From Craterostigma plantagineum (lineage: Eukaryota > Streptophyta > Magnoliopsida > Lamiales > Linderniaceae), in contig JAPQWV010000499.1 of NCBI GenBank assembly GCA_027422505.1, positions 397,001 to 461,000 on the forward strand: a stretch of 64,000 nucleotides of DNA. Direction: 5' to 3'. Shown here one piece after another: positions 45,678 through 58,111 of the stretch. The translations under genes were made by a program, and so were the position numbers. The notes under the pieces are model-generated. The model saw nothing but the letters and a program-made list of their open reading frames with translations, was not told where the DNA came from and made no database searches. Each line of letters opens with the position of its first letter. The stretch's first letter is position 1.

Positions 45678-48076
45678 TGTTAGGGAGTGTGCCCTCGGAA
45701 TGCCATACGAGGACTAGGAATAGTATAGGGCGCACGATGATGTATAGGTTGTAAGACAGGTTTATTGTATATACCGTCAAATAAATTAATGAATATTTAT
45801 TTTCATTATAATAAAGGCATTATTATTTATTTATCGAATTTAAAGTCTACTTGGCATCCGGTAGTGCGATAAATAAATAACACCCAAATGTTTGAGTGGG
45901 ACGTCTGATTCTCGTGGGACGAGAGAGGAGACACCGGACGGTCCTTAATCTCAACATTAAATAAAAAGTCCGTAAGTCTAAGGATTCTAGGTGGGTGACT
46001 AGATATCCGAATATGACTTATCCATTGACGACCACATAGTATCGGTAGTGTCACCGATTACCTGAGAGGTTGTGGGTCGTGATGGAGATATTGGTGATCG
46101 GAGAGATTGTGTATTCGGACATTCGGCTCGTATTCGTCTCAATCACATGGCTAGGATGTTGTCAATGATTGAACGAATGACTATAGCAGCCTCAGACCGA
46201 TAGGGTCATTGACGGATTTGCTTTCGTGATTTCGGTTTGTCGCTAGTTGGCTAGGCTCGCAAGTGTTCATAAATGAGACACGGGTCAGCGACGAAACGCA
46301 ACCGACTTTACGGAGGTGATTGCCGGGCTTTGACTGCTATCGGGATTCACTGCCTATATTCGTATAGGTTAATGTCCTATGAGGTAATCGGAGAGCGACG
46401 ATTATAAAGCCTTCGGCCGAAGCTTGGAAAACTTGCTTGTATTAGATACGGAGCGGAGTTTAAATAATCGGTTCGGTCTCGATTATAACATAGTGTTAGG
46501 TTAGTGAGTTTGACATTTGCATGGCTCTCACCTAACCGGGATGCAAGTGAAAGGCGTAAGAAGTATTTAAATGTATACACTATAGTCGGTTCGCCCGAAT
46601 TTCGATTAGATCAAAATTCGTTCTCAACTGGGATCTGTCCGGTACCGTGGGATTGGCTAGGCGAATACCGGGGCTCGTGGATTCCTCCCATGCCAGTTGA
46701 GACGGACCTAGAGAGTCGCGCTTAAAAATGGTAATGAACTTGAATGAAAACGGCGGGCTTTTCTGTGGAACCTAACGAATGAGATTCGTTGAGGTAGTGG
46801 CAAAGTTGATACGAGGTGTCGACGACTTAGTTAAATTCCAGTGACTGTCACGGAAATAATTAGGACTTAAGATTGTCTTAAGTGCTTAATTAATTAACTA
46901 AGTGGGCTCAATTATAATTAAAATAATTAGATTGGATTTAATTATTTTATTATTTAAAATTGAGGGACTAAATTGAGAATTTGGAAACCTCAAGGGCCAA
47001 AAGGAAATTATCAAAATAAAAAAAAAAAAAAATGAAAATTCTACACATCCACGTTGGGATGTGTAGAAAGTATGAGTCATTGGTTTTTTTTTTAATTTAA
47101 TGACACTTGTTATAACAAGTGTCTTAATTATTAAAAATAAAAAAAAAATAAAAAAAAAAAAAATTAAATATGCATAAAGCAACGTGAGTTGCTTAGGAAG
47201 AAGGGTGACTTGATTTTTTTTTTCTTAGAGAGAAAGAGAGAAAGAAAGTTAAAAACATTTTCTTAAGCCACGTAGAACCGACGGGATCGTTCGACGAACC
47301 CGACGCCCGAACCGAGTTGCATCTAGCCATCGGGAGCAGTCTCGGAGGTTCATTCAAGGTCATACCGGCGTGACGATCTAGCCCGGAAGTCCCGGGATCC
47401 ACACGAGGTGTAGCCACGTTCATCCGAGACGACGACAGAAGAAATCCCGTTCACCGAAGGTATACCTCGAACCTTAACGATTTGATTTACGAAACATACC
47501 AAACGGTATCGGAATAATTCGAAAGACCCCTCGTTGGAAACGTCGGGAAGTGTAGAATTATTCTGGAAAATTTGGTATCGATCGGAAATCATTTCGGTCG
47601 TCAAATAGTCAAAAGACGGCAGACTGCCGTTTTACTCGAATTAATAATTTCGAACCACAGATTTGATTTTGAGAAAAATATCAAACGATGTCGGAATAAT
47701 TCGAGAGACCTATCGTTGCGAACGTTAGGAAGTGTAGAATTATTCTGGAAAGTTTGGTATTGATCAAAAGTCATTCCGGTCTCCAAATAATCGAAAAACG
47801 TCTGGTTGCCGCTTTGTTCGATTAATTTGGATCTAAATTATTAATTCAAATAAATTGGAAATAAATTCGAATTTTGATAATTCGAATTAACCGTGATCTC
47901 CCGAGGCTTAGGGCAGCATCTCAGACCCTCGGGAGAAGCCGATGGCGTAAGGTTAAATTTAGATATTAAAAATCGAAAATTCGCCATCCTACGCCGCTCG
48001 GTACAAACCGCGCTTCCGCTATAGCCACGTTGCGCTGTTCGGGGGCCGGCGTCGATTAATCGGGCCCACCCCAACA
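45678..48076 (+). repeat. LTR2 (5' LTR of E2)
   Basis: 2399 bp, TGTTAGGGAGTG to CACCCCAACA, with the conserved TG...CA ends. Confidence 0.96.
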
Positions 48077-48077
48077 G

Positions 48078-48089
48078 TGGTATCAGAGC
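48078..48089 (+). other. Primer binding site of E2
   Basis: TGGTATCAGAGC, initiator tRNA-Met type, one base (G) after the LTR end. Confidence 0.96.
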
Positions 48090-49176
48090 CAAGGCTCATG
48101 AATGTTTCGACCGAAGGCCTCGAAAGCCGATGTGGCAAACGAACGGTCGACGTAGTTTGGAGACTATCGTCGCTCGTGACGTCGGTTGGACACCCGACGT
48201 TAAAATTCTGTGTTGCATGTTTATGTGGGACATTTACGCGGGCTTAGGTTCAACGGGTTATTTGTTTAAGGGCCGTTTGCCGCCCCCCGGTATGTACATG
48301 GATTACGGGTTGTTTGGGAAATAATTCCCCCCGTGATGTATTTTATTGCTTTATTAGTTAGGTTAGATAAAATGACGGCCGTTCGACGCTAGGCGAGATT
48401 GGAGGATTCGACAACCATCGTAACGATGACTCGACGTTGGAAGATCGAAGACCCCGGTCGTTTTACGACCCATGTAATAGGACCAGTCTAGAAGTAGCCC
48501 GCATATTTGTCCATTTAAATTTCTTTCCTAGGGTTAGGAATTTAATTATCGCATTTACGTGCTCGTGCTTAATTTTAATATGCTATGAGTTATAAAAATC
48601 TCCCGTACGAATACTAAGTGAGTAAAGGGATTGGATGCCCTGTCTTCTATCAAGCTCGGGCCTAGTTGTTACAAAACCTAAATGCAAGGTTTGGTTTCGG
48701 GTATGCCGGCGCCTTGCATTTGCTTTTGTTTCGGCTTGCTCGGGTGCATTTGTGCCGCTCGCCAAGACCACACTGTGCGGTAAAATGTACGGTTCAAGTG
48801 TGCGGTTTTGAGCAACGTTGATAGGTCACACTTAGACAGTCATACCGCCTTGTTTCGGGTTTGCCGGCGGGGGTCCCTGACTGAGACAAAGATAGTTGAG
48901 ACATTCGACAAGGTCGGATTCGTGCGGAGCACGACTTCGTGGGCCGCTGTAAACCAATAAAACGACAGAGGTTGAGGTTTGCACCCGTCCACGGGGACAT
49001 CAACTCCACTATCGAAGTTATCAATGAAACTTCCAAAACATCCGTAGGGAGAATGGAGTTTATGAAAAGATAGTGGGAGTCAAACGGAATAAAAGTCCTT
49101 GTTCGCGTTTGATAACCTATACAATCGACTTAATATGCCTTTTATTTTCTGCAGCATTTTCTCTCTTTGTGAAATT
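48090..49176 (+). other. Leader of E2
   Basis: 1.09 kb, nearly identical to the E1 leader apart from scattered single-base changes. No coding frame with a known domain on either strand. Confidence 0.6.
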
Positions 49177-52100
49177 ATGTCGACCGCTTTAAATGTACTG
49201 CTCAAGGAGAATAGGTTGACTGGGCCAAACTATTCTGACTGGCTTCGCAACTTGAGGATTTTCCTCGAGATTGAGAACCTAGTTTATATCCTTGACTCCG
49301 AAATGCCGCCAGCCCCAGGGGCGCGGGCATCCGAGCAGGCTCGTGCCGCTTATGACAAGCGACTGCGTGACGAGAAGCTCGTAAAGGCTCATGTCCTCGG
49401 ATCGATGAGTAACGCACTGCAGCGTAGCCATGAAAATATGGCTGATGCTCGGGTGATGGTTCAACATTTGAAAGAGCTTTACGGTGAGACGTCTAGGACA
49501 GCTCGCTATGCGACTTCGTCGCAGCTCTTCCGATCGAGGATGTCTGAGGGTGAGAATGTTGGCGAGCATGTTATGAACATGATCACCATGATCGAGAGGT
49601 TGGAGACTCTCAATTTTCGATTTGATCGGGAATTACAAAATGACCTCATCTTGCAATCTCTGCCTCCGTCCTTCAACGCGTTCATTGTGAACTACCATCT
49701 GAACGGCATGACGCTATTGCTTCCTGATCTGATGAATCAGTTAGCAACGGCACAAGGTCAGATGAAGAGGGCAAAGCAGACTGCACTTGTCGCCACTTCT
49801 TCGAAGCCCCAGAAAGGCAAAAAGAAGAAGGGCAACAAGCTCAAGCCGACAGGGAAGGTTTCCAAGAAGAAACTATCTTCTGGGAAATCAAAACAAACCG
49901 GTGTAAAGCCGACGGATAGGTGTCTGCATTGCGGTGCGCTGGGCCACTGGAAGCGTGACTGTCCGAAGCTCAAGGGTGAGCAGGCTGCGTCAGGTATGGA
50001 ACTTAATGTTTTAGAAACAGTTTGTTCTTCATCTGTATACTCTACTTCCTGGATATTGGATTCGGGGGCTAGTACTCACATTTGTGTTTCCACGCAGGGT
50101 CTGGGACCAAGTAGAGCGCTTGGGGAGCGTGAGATCGAGGTCAGAGTGGGAAGCGGGGATAGAATCTCGGCAAGCCACGTCGGATCAAGATCTCTTGTAT
50201 TATCTTCTGGGCATGTGTTGCGTTTGTACGATTGTCTTGTACTCCCGAGGGGATTTAAGAACATCGTCTCCATTCCTGTTTTGAGCAGGAATGGTTATGT
50301 ATTTATTTTTAATAATAATACATGCCACATTATGTATAGAAATAAAAATGTTGGCAGCGCAACACTAATAAATGGTTTGTACTATTTAAATACCCAGGAC
50401 GATATATCTGTGAATACTGTCACAAATAAACGAAAGTCGGGAATAAATGCGCGATACTTGTGGCATCTTCGATTAGGTCATGCTGGAGAACGTAAGATCC
50501 ACGAGTTGGAGAAAAACGGGATATTGACACCGTTGGGATCAGATCCCTATCCGACTTGTGAGTCATGCCTCAAAGGTAAAATGACCCGATCACCCTTCAC
50601 CGGGACTTTTAATAGAGCCACTGATGTTCTCGGTTTAATTCACACGGACGTTTGCGGGCCATTCAATGTGAAAGCTCGAGGTGACTTCCACTATTTTATT
50701 ACCTTTACGGATGATCACAGTCGTTACGGACTAGTGTATCTGATGAGGTATAAAGCTGATGCTCTTGAAAGGTTCAAGGAATATAAGGCCTTGGTGGAAA
50801 ACCAAACTTCGAAGCTCATTAAAGCCATTCGATCGGATCGAGGTGGCGAGTATATGAGTGTCGAGTTTGACCAGTTCTTGAAGGAAAATGGTATAATATC
50901 GCAGATGACTCCGCCCGGCACGCCACAGTTGAATGGCGTGGCCGAACGTAGAAACCGAACTTTATTAGATATGGTTCGTTCTATGTTAAGCTATACAGAT
51001 TTACCAATGTCATTGTGGGGATACGCGCTTTTGACAGCAGCGTATACAATTAACCGGTGTCCCTCAAAGTCTGTTAACGGTATTCCATATGAGATATGGA
51101 CTGGTCGTTTACCCAGCTTATCACATATTAGGATTTGGGGTTGCCCCGCCTATGTGAAAAAGCTGAAAACAGACAAATTGGAGTCTAGATCTACAAAAGG
51201 ACGTTTCATAGGTTACCCCGAAGACTCTATGGGGTACCTATTCTATTTTCACGATGATCAAAGGATCGTTGTTGGCCTACATGCACATTTTCTCGAGGAA
51301 GAGTTCATTCGAGATTTTGGCATTGGCCGTGAGGTCACTCTCGAGGAATTGTCGACCGAAACGCCCACACAGGATTCGGATGGTCCGAGCGAACCAGTCA
51401 TGCGGCGATCTGAAAGGGTGCCTCGCCAACCACAGCGGTATGGCATGTCACATGTCGAACAAGGTTATGTTGCGACTAGGGGACTTCTAAGAGAAGATCC
51501 CGCTACTTTCGATCAAGCTATATCCGATGTTGACTCAGCGAGATGGATTGAGGCTATGCGAGCCGAGATGGACTCAATGTACTCCAACAAAGTCTGGACT
51601 CTTGTAGACCTACCGAGTGGTTTTAGACCAATCGGTTGTAAATGGATTTACAAGAGGAAGATTGGATCTGACGGACAAGTTGAGACGTACAAGGCCAGGT
51701 TGGTTGCCAAGGGCTATAACCAAAAAGAGGGAGTTGACTATGAGGAGACTTTCTCGCCTGTAGCCATGATCAAGTCCATCCGGATAATGCTCGCGATAGC
51801 TGCGCACTATGATTATGAGATTTGGCAGATGGACGTCAAAACGGCGTTCCTTAATGGATTCCTCAAGGAGGAGATCTATATGGAGCAGCCAAAAGGTTTT
51901 GAGTCGCATGCAGATGCTCACAAAGTGTGCAAACTGAATCGGTCAATTTACGGACTGAAACAGGCCTCTCGCAGCTGGAATCTACGTTTTGATGAAGCAG
52001 TTCGGAACTTTGGATTCATAAAAAACGTAGATGAGCCATGTGTCTACAGAAAGAGCAGTGGGAGTATGGTGTCGTTCCTTGTATTGTACGTGGATGATAT

Positions 52101-53072
52101 CCTTTTGATAGGAAACGACATTGGGATGCTCTCATCGGTGAAAGCATGGCTTTCAACCGAATTCTCCATGAAAGACCTGGGAGAAGCGACGTATATACTA
52201 GGTATTCGCTTGTTCAGGATCGAGCGAACCATACGATCGGCTTATCTCAGGCCCTTTACTTAGAGAAAATCCTGAAGAAATTCAGAATGGATGACTCTAA
52301 GAGAGGATTCTTACCAATGCGACATGGGATCCATTTGTCAAAGTCAATGTCACCTCAAAGTGAGGAAGACAGACGACGGATGAGTGGGATACCGTATGCG
52401 TCTGCAGTGGGTAGTCTGATGTACGCGATGTTGTGTACACGACCGGACATTGCCTACGCTGTGAGCGTGGTTAGTCGGTTTCAGGCAAACCCAGGGGAAG
52501 AACATTGGACAGCTGTTAAGAATATCTTTAAATACCTTAGACGGACTAAAGACTTAACGCTGGTTTATGGAGGAGCGGGACTAGAAGTAGTTGGTTATAC
52601 CGATTCGGACTTCCAGTCAGACGTGGATGACCGAAAATCTACTTCAGGTTTTGTATTCGTGCTCAACGGTGGGGCAGTGTCTTGGAGAAGCTCCAAGCAA
52701 AGCACAACTGCCGATTCCACATGCGAGGCAGAATACATAGCAGCCTCAGAGGCAGCTAAAGAAGCTGTTTGGATGAAAAAGTTCTTGGAGGAACTTACTG
52801 TGGTACCAGTTGCTGACAGACCGCTTACACTTTGGTGCGATAATAGCGGTGCAGTCGCGCAAGCAAAGGAACCACGATCTCATAGCAAGTCCAAACATAT
52901 TGAGAGAAAATATCACGTATTACGTGAGTTCGTTAAAAACGGGATGGTCGCCGTGCAGAAAATCGCCACCGCAGAAAACGTGGCGGACCCGCTCACGAAG
53001 CCCTTGTCCCAAGCAGTTATGGAACAGCATCTGGACAAGATGGGGCTACGATACCATTGCGACTGGCATTAG
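49177..53072 (+). CDS. Gag-pol polyprotein of copia E2 (one-base frameshift in RT)
   Basis: One polyprotein of about 1300 residues in copia order. Gag (UBN2 type) covers residues 1-240, then a Lys-rich linker and a CCHC knuckle near residue 250 (CLHCGALGHWKRDCP). The protease motif LDSGAST is near 293. The integrase HHCC head (HLRLGHAGERKIHELEKNGIL, CESC) is at 430-470, with the core IHTDVCGPF near 488, FTDDHSRYG, and NGVAERRNR near 587. RT runs from about 790 with WIEAMRAEMDSM, and YVDDILLIG is near 971. RNase H ([27 protein letters not shown]) ends at 53072 with HLDKMG. At 52217-52218 E2 has GG where E1 has GGG, so RT ends early at 52263 unless this is a read error; the second frame (52146-53072) continues RNase H. 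All catalytic residues I can check are present. Confidence 0.93.
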
Positions 53073-53094
53073 GTGCATCGCATGGCATTCGAGT

Positions 53095-53107
53095 GCAAGT
53101 GGGAGGC
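53095..53107 (+). other. Polypurine tract of E2
   Basis: GCAAGTGGGAGGC directly before LTR3, only 22 bases after the gag-pol stop codon. Confidence 0.8.
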
Positions 53108-54560
53108 TGTTAGGGAGTGTGCCCTCGGAATGCCATACGAGGACTAGGAATAGTATAGGGCGCACGATGATGTATAGGTTGTAAGACAGGTTTATTGTAT
53201 ATACCGTCAAATAAATTAATGAATATTTATTTTCATTATAATAAAGGCATTATTATTTATTTATCGAATTTAAAGTCTACTTGGCATCCGGTAGTGCGAT
53301 AAATAAATAACACCCAAATGTTTGAGTGGGACGTCTGATTCTCGTGGGACGAGAGAGGAGACACCGGACGGTCCTTAATCTCAACATTAAATAAAAAGTC
53401 CGTAAGTCTAAGGATTCTAGGTGGGTGACTAGATATCCGAATATGACTTATCCATTGACGACCACATAGTATCGGTAGTGTCACCGATTACCTGAGAGGT
53501 TGTGGGTCGTGATGGAGATATTGGTGATCGGAGAGATTGTGTATTCGGACATTCGGCTCGTATTCGTCTCAATCACATGGCTAGGATGTTGTCAATGATT
53601 GAACGAATGACTATAGCAGCCTCAGACCGATAGGGTCATTGACGGATTTGCTTTCGTGATTTCGGTTTGTCGCTAGTTGGCTAGGCTCGCAAGTGTTCAT
53701 AAATGAGACACGGGTCAGCGACGAAACGCAACCGACTTTACGGAGGTGATTGCCGGGCTTTGACTGCTATCGGGATTCACTGCCTATATTCGTATAGGTT
53801 AATGTCCTATGAGGTAATCGGAGAGCGACGATTATAAAGCCTTCGGCCGAAGCTTGGAAAACTTGCTTGTATTAGATACGGAGCGGAGTTTAAATAATCG
53901 GTTCGGTCTCGATTATAACATAGTGTTAGGTTAGTGAGTTTGACATTTGCATGGCTCTCACCTAACCGGGATGCAAGTGAAAGGCGTAAGAAGTATTTAA
54001 ATGTATACACTATAGTCGGTTCGCCCGAATTTCGATTAGATCAAAATTCGTTCTCAACTGGGATCTGTCCGGTACCGTGGGATTGGCTAGGCGAATACCG
54101 GGGCTCGTGGATTCCTCCCATGCCAGTTGAGACGGACCTAGAGAGTCGCGCTTAAAAATGGTAATGAACTTGAATGAAAACGGCGGGCTTTTCTGTGGAA
54201 CCTAACGAATGAGATTCGTTGAGGTAGTGGCAAAGTTGATACGAGGTGTCGACGACTTAGTTAAATTCCAGTGACTGTCACGGAAATAATTAGGACTTAA
54301 GATTGTCTTAAGTGCTTAATTAATTAACTAAGTGGGCTCAATTATAATTAAAATAATTAGATTGGATTTAATTATTTTATTATTTAAAATTGAGGGACTA
54401 AATTGAGAATTTGGAAACCTCAAGGGCCAAAAGGAAATTATCAAAATAAAAAAAAAAAAAAAAATGAAAATTCTACACATCCACGTTGGGATGTGTAGAA
54501 AGTATGAGTCATTGTTTTTTTTTTTAATTTAATGACACTTGTTATAACAAGTGTCTTAAT

Positions 54561-54598
<38 letters not shown>

Positions 54599-55508
54599 AA
54601 ATATGCATAAAGCAACGTGAGTTGCTTAGGAAGAAGGGTGACTTGATTTTTTTTTTCTTAGAGAGAAAGAGAGAAAGAAAGTTAAAAACATTTTCTTAAG
54701 CCACGTAGAACCGACGGGATCGTTCGACGAACCCGACGCCCGAACCGAGTTGCATCTAGCCATCGGGAGCAGTCTCGGAGGTTCATTCAAGGTCATACCG
54801 GCGTGACGATCTAGCCCGGAAGTCCCGGATCCACACGAGGTGTAGCCACGTTCATCCGAGACGACGACAGAAGAAATCCCGTTCACCGAAGGTATACCTC
54901 GAACCTTAACGATTTGATTTACGAAACATACCAAACGGTATCGGAATAATTCGAAAGACCCCTCGTTGGAAACGTCGGGAAGTGTAGAATTATTCTGGAA
55001 AATTTGGTATCGATCGGAAATCATTTCGGTCGTCAAATAGTCAAAAGACGGCAGACTGCCGTTTTACTCGAATTAATAATTTCGAACCACAGATTTGATT
55101 TTGAGAAAAATATCAAACGATGTCGGAATAATTCGAGAGACCTATCGTTGCGAACGTTAGGAAGTGTAGAATTATTCTGGAAAGTTTGGTATTGATCAAA
55201 AGTCATTCCGGTCTCCAAATAATCGAAAAACGTCTGGTTGCCGCTTTGTTCGATTAATTTGGATCTAAATTATTAATTCAAATAAATTGGAAATAAATTC
55301 GAATTTTGATAATTCGAATTAACCGTGATCTCCCGAGGCTTAGGGCAGCATCTCAGACCCTCGGGAGAAGCCGATGGCGTAAGGTTAAATTTAGATATTA
55401 AAAATCGAAAATTCGCCATCCTACGCCGCTCGGTACAAACCGCGCTTCCGCTATAGCCACGTTGCGCTGTTCGGGGGCCGGCGTCGATTAATCGGGCCCA
55501 CCCCAACA
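53108..55508 (+). repeat. LTR3 (3' LTR of E2)
   Basis: 2401 bp, TGTTAGGG to CCCCAACA, partner of LTR2 by shared variants. It has longer A runs (54558-54596) than the other copies. Confidence 0.96.
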
Positions 55509-55680
55509 CAAACATATTGAGAGAAAATATCACGTATTACGTGAGTTCGTTGAAAACGGGATGGTCGCCGTGCAGAAAATCGCCACCGCAGAAAACGTGG
55601 CGGACCCGCTCACGAAGCCCTTGTCCCAAGCAGTTATGGAACAGCATCTGGACAAGATGGGCTACGATACCATTGCGACT
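55509..55680 (+). pseudogene. RNase H end of E1 pol (beyond the E2 insertion)
   Basis: After the TSD CAAAC this gives HIERKYHVLREFVENGMVAV, KIATAENVADPLTKPLSQAV and EQHLDKMG, the end of the E1 polyprotein. Compared with E2 one G is missing in the run near 55661, so the last residues differ. It was left downstream when E2 inserted into E1. Confidence 0.95.
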
Positions 55681-55723
55681 GGCATTAGGTGCATCGCATG
55701 GCATTCGAGTGCAAGTGGGAGGC

Positions 55724-58106
55724 TGTTAGGGAGTGTGCCCTCGGAATGCCATACGAGGACTAGGAATAGTATAGGGCGCACGATGATGTATAGGTTGTAA
55801 GACAGGTTTATTGTATATACCGTCAAATAAATTAATGAAATATTTATTTTCATTATAATAAAGGCATTATTATTTATTTATCGAATTTAAAGTCTACTTG
55901 GCATCCGGTAGTGCGATAAATAAATAACACCCAAATGTTTGAGTTGGACGTCTGATTCTCGTGGGACGAGAGAGGAGACACCGGACGGTCCTTAATCTCA
56001 ACATTAAATAAAAAGTCCGTAAGTCTAAGGATTCTAGGTGGGTGACTAGATATCCGAATATGACTTATCCATTGACGACCACATAGTATCGGTAGTGTCA
56101 CCGATTACCTGAGAGGTTGTGGGTCGTGATGGAGATATTGGTGATCGGAGAGATTGTGTATTCGGACATTCGGCTCGTATTCGTCTCAATCACATGGCTA
56201 GGATGTTGTCAATGATTGAACGAATGACTATAGCAGCCTCAGACCGATAGGGTCATTGACGGATTTGCTTTCGTGATTTCGGTTTGTCGCTAGTTGGCTA
56301 GCTCGCAAGTGTTCATAAATGAGACACGGGTCAGCGACGAAACGCAACCGACTTTACGGAGGTGATTGCCGGGCTTTGACTGCTATCGGGATTCACTGCC
56401 TATATTCGTATAGGTTAATGTCCTATGAGGTAATCGGAGAGCGACGATTATAAAGCCTTCGGCCGAAGCTTGGAAAACTTGCTTGTATTAGATACGGAGC
56501 GGAGTTTAAATAATCGGTTCGGTCTCGATTATAACATAGTGTTAGGTTAGTGAGTTTGACATTTGCATGGCTCTCACCTAACCGGGACGCAAGTGAAAGG
56601 CATAAGAAGTATTTAAATGTATACACTATAGTCGGTTCGCCCGAATTTCGATTAGATCAAAATTCGTTCTCAACTGGATCTGTCCGGTACCGTGGGATTG
56701 GCTAGGCGAATACCGGGGCTCGTGGATTCCTCCCATGCCAGTTGAGACGGACCTAGAGAGTCGCGCTTAAAAATGGTAATGAACTTGAATGAAAACGGCG
56801 GGCTTTTCTGTGGAACCTAACGAATGAGATTCGTTGAGGTAGTGGCAAAGTTGATACGAGGTGTCGACGACTTAGTTAAATTCCAGTGACTGTCACGGAA
56901 TAATTAGGACATAAGATTGTCTTAAGTGCTTAATTAATTAACTAAGTGGGCTCAATTATAATTAAAATAATTAGATTGGATTTAATTATTTTATTATTTA
57001 AAATTGAGGGACTAAATTGAGAATTTGGAAACCTCAAGGGCCAAAAGGAAATTATCAAAATAAAAAAAAAAAAAAAAAAATGAAAATTCTACACATCCAC
57101 GTTGGGATGTGTAGAAAGTATGAGTCATTGGTTTTTTTAAATTTAATGACACTTGTTATAACAAGTGTCTTAATTATTAAAATAAAAAAAAAAAAAAAAA
57201 AATTAAATATGCATAAAGCAACGTGAGTTGCTTATGTAGAAGGGGGACTTGATTTTTTTTAGAGAGAAAGAGAGAAAGAAAGTTAAAAACATTTTCTTAA
57301 GCCACGTAGAACCGACGGGATCGTTCGACGAACCCGACGCCCGAACCGAGTTGCATCTAGCCATCGGAGCAGTCTCGGAGGTTCATTCAAGGTCATACCG
57401 GCGTGACGATCTAGCCCGGAAGTCCGGGATCCAGACGAGGTGTAGCCACGTTCATCCGAGGCGACGACAGAAGAAATCCCGTTCACCGAAGGTATACCTC
57501 GAACCTTAACGATTTGATTACGAAACATACCAAACGGTATCGGAATAATTCGAAAGACCCCTCGTTGGAAACGTCGGGAAGTGTAGAATTATTCTGGAAA
57601 ATTTGGTATCGATCGGAAATCATTTCGGTCGTCAAATAGTCAAAAGACGGCAGACTGCCGTTTTACTCGAATTAATAATTTCGAACCACAGATTTGATTT
57701 TGAGAAAAATATCAAACGATGTCGGAATAATTCGAGAGACCTATCGTTGCGAACGTTAGGAAGTGTAGAATTATTCTGGAAAGTTTGGTATTGATCAAAA
57801 GTCATTCCGGTCTCCAATAATCGAAAAACGTCTGGTTGCCGCTTTGTTCGATTAATTTGGATCTAAATTATTAATTCAAATAAATTGGAAATAAATTCGA
57901 ATTTTGATAATTCGAATTAACCGTGATCTCCCGAGGCTTAGGGCAGCATCTCAGACCCTCGGGAGAAGCCGATGGCGTAAGGTTAAATTTAGATATTAAA
58001 AATCGAAAATTCGCCATCCTACGCCGCTCGGTAAAAACCGCGCTTCCGCTATAGCCACGTTGCGCTGTTCGGGGGCCGGCGTCGATTAATCGGGCCCACC
58101 CCAACA
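55724..58106 (+). repeat. LTR4 (3' LTR of E1)
   Basis: 2383 bp, TGTTAGGG to CCCCAACA, partner of LTR1. It differs from the other three by many single-base deletions in short runs, e.g. at about 56300, 56676, 56899, 57366, 57425, 57519 and 57816. Preceded by GTGGGAGGC (PPT). Confidence 0.95.
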
Positions 58107-58111
58107 TATTA
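58107..58111. repeat. TSD TATTA of copia E1 (right)
   Basis: TATTA, equal to 38462-38466. Confidence 0.9.

Larger units (their letters stand above)
45678..55508 (+). mobile_element. Copia element E2, nearly intact, nested in E1
   Basis: 9831 bp with TSD CAAAC: LTR2 (45678-48076), PBS (48078-48089), leader, gag-pol (49177-53072), PPT (53095-53107) and LTR3 (53108-55508). The two LTRs are almost identical: the differences I saw are homopolymer lengths and a missing G at about 54835. Insertion is therefore recent. The only coding defect found is one missing base near 52217. Its target was the RNase H region of a member of its own family. Confidence 0.96.
38467..58106 (+). mobile_element. Copia element E1 (split by E2)
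   Basis: A complete copia element with 5-bp TSD TATTA: LTR1 (38467-40859), PBS (40861-40872), leader, gag-pol up to 45677, the 3' end of RNase H (55509-55680), PPT and LTR4 (55724-58106). Without E2 it is about 9.8 kb. Ownership of the LTRs is shown by shared variants: LTR1 and LTR4 have GAGTTGGACG, GGCATAAG, GTAGAAGGGGGAC, CCAGACGAGG and GTAAAAACCG, where LTR2 and LTR3 have GAGTGGGACG, GGCGTAAG, AGGAAGAAGGGTGAC, CCACACGAGG and GTACAAACCG. E1 lies in the 3' ORF of S2. Confidence 0.95.

Noticed and set aside
45678..55508. Tandem LTR-internal-LTR structure made by unequal recombination
   Set aside because: The CAAAC duplication inside RNase H, the continuation of E1 at 55509 and the LTR variant pairs demand nested insertion.
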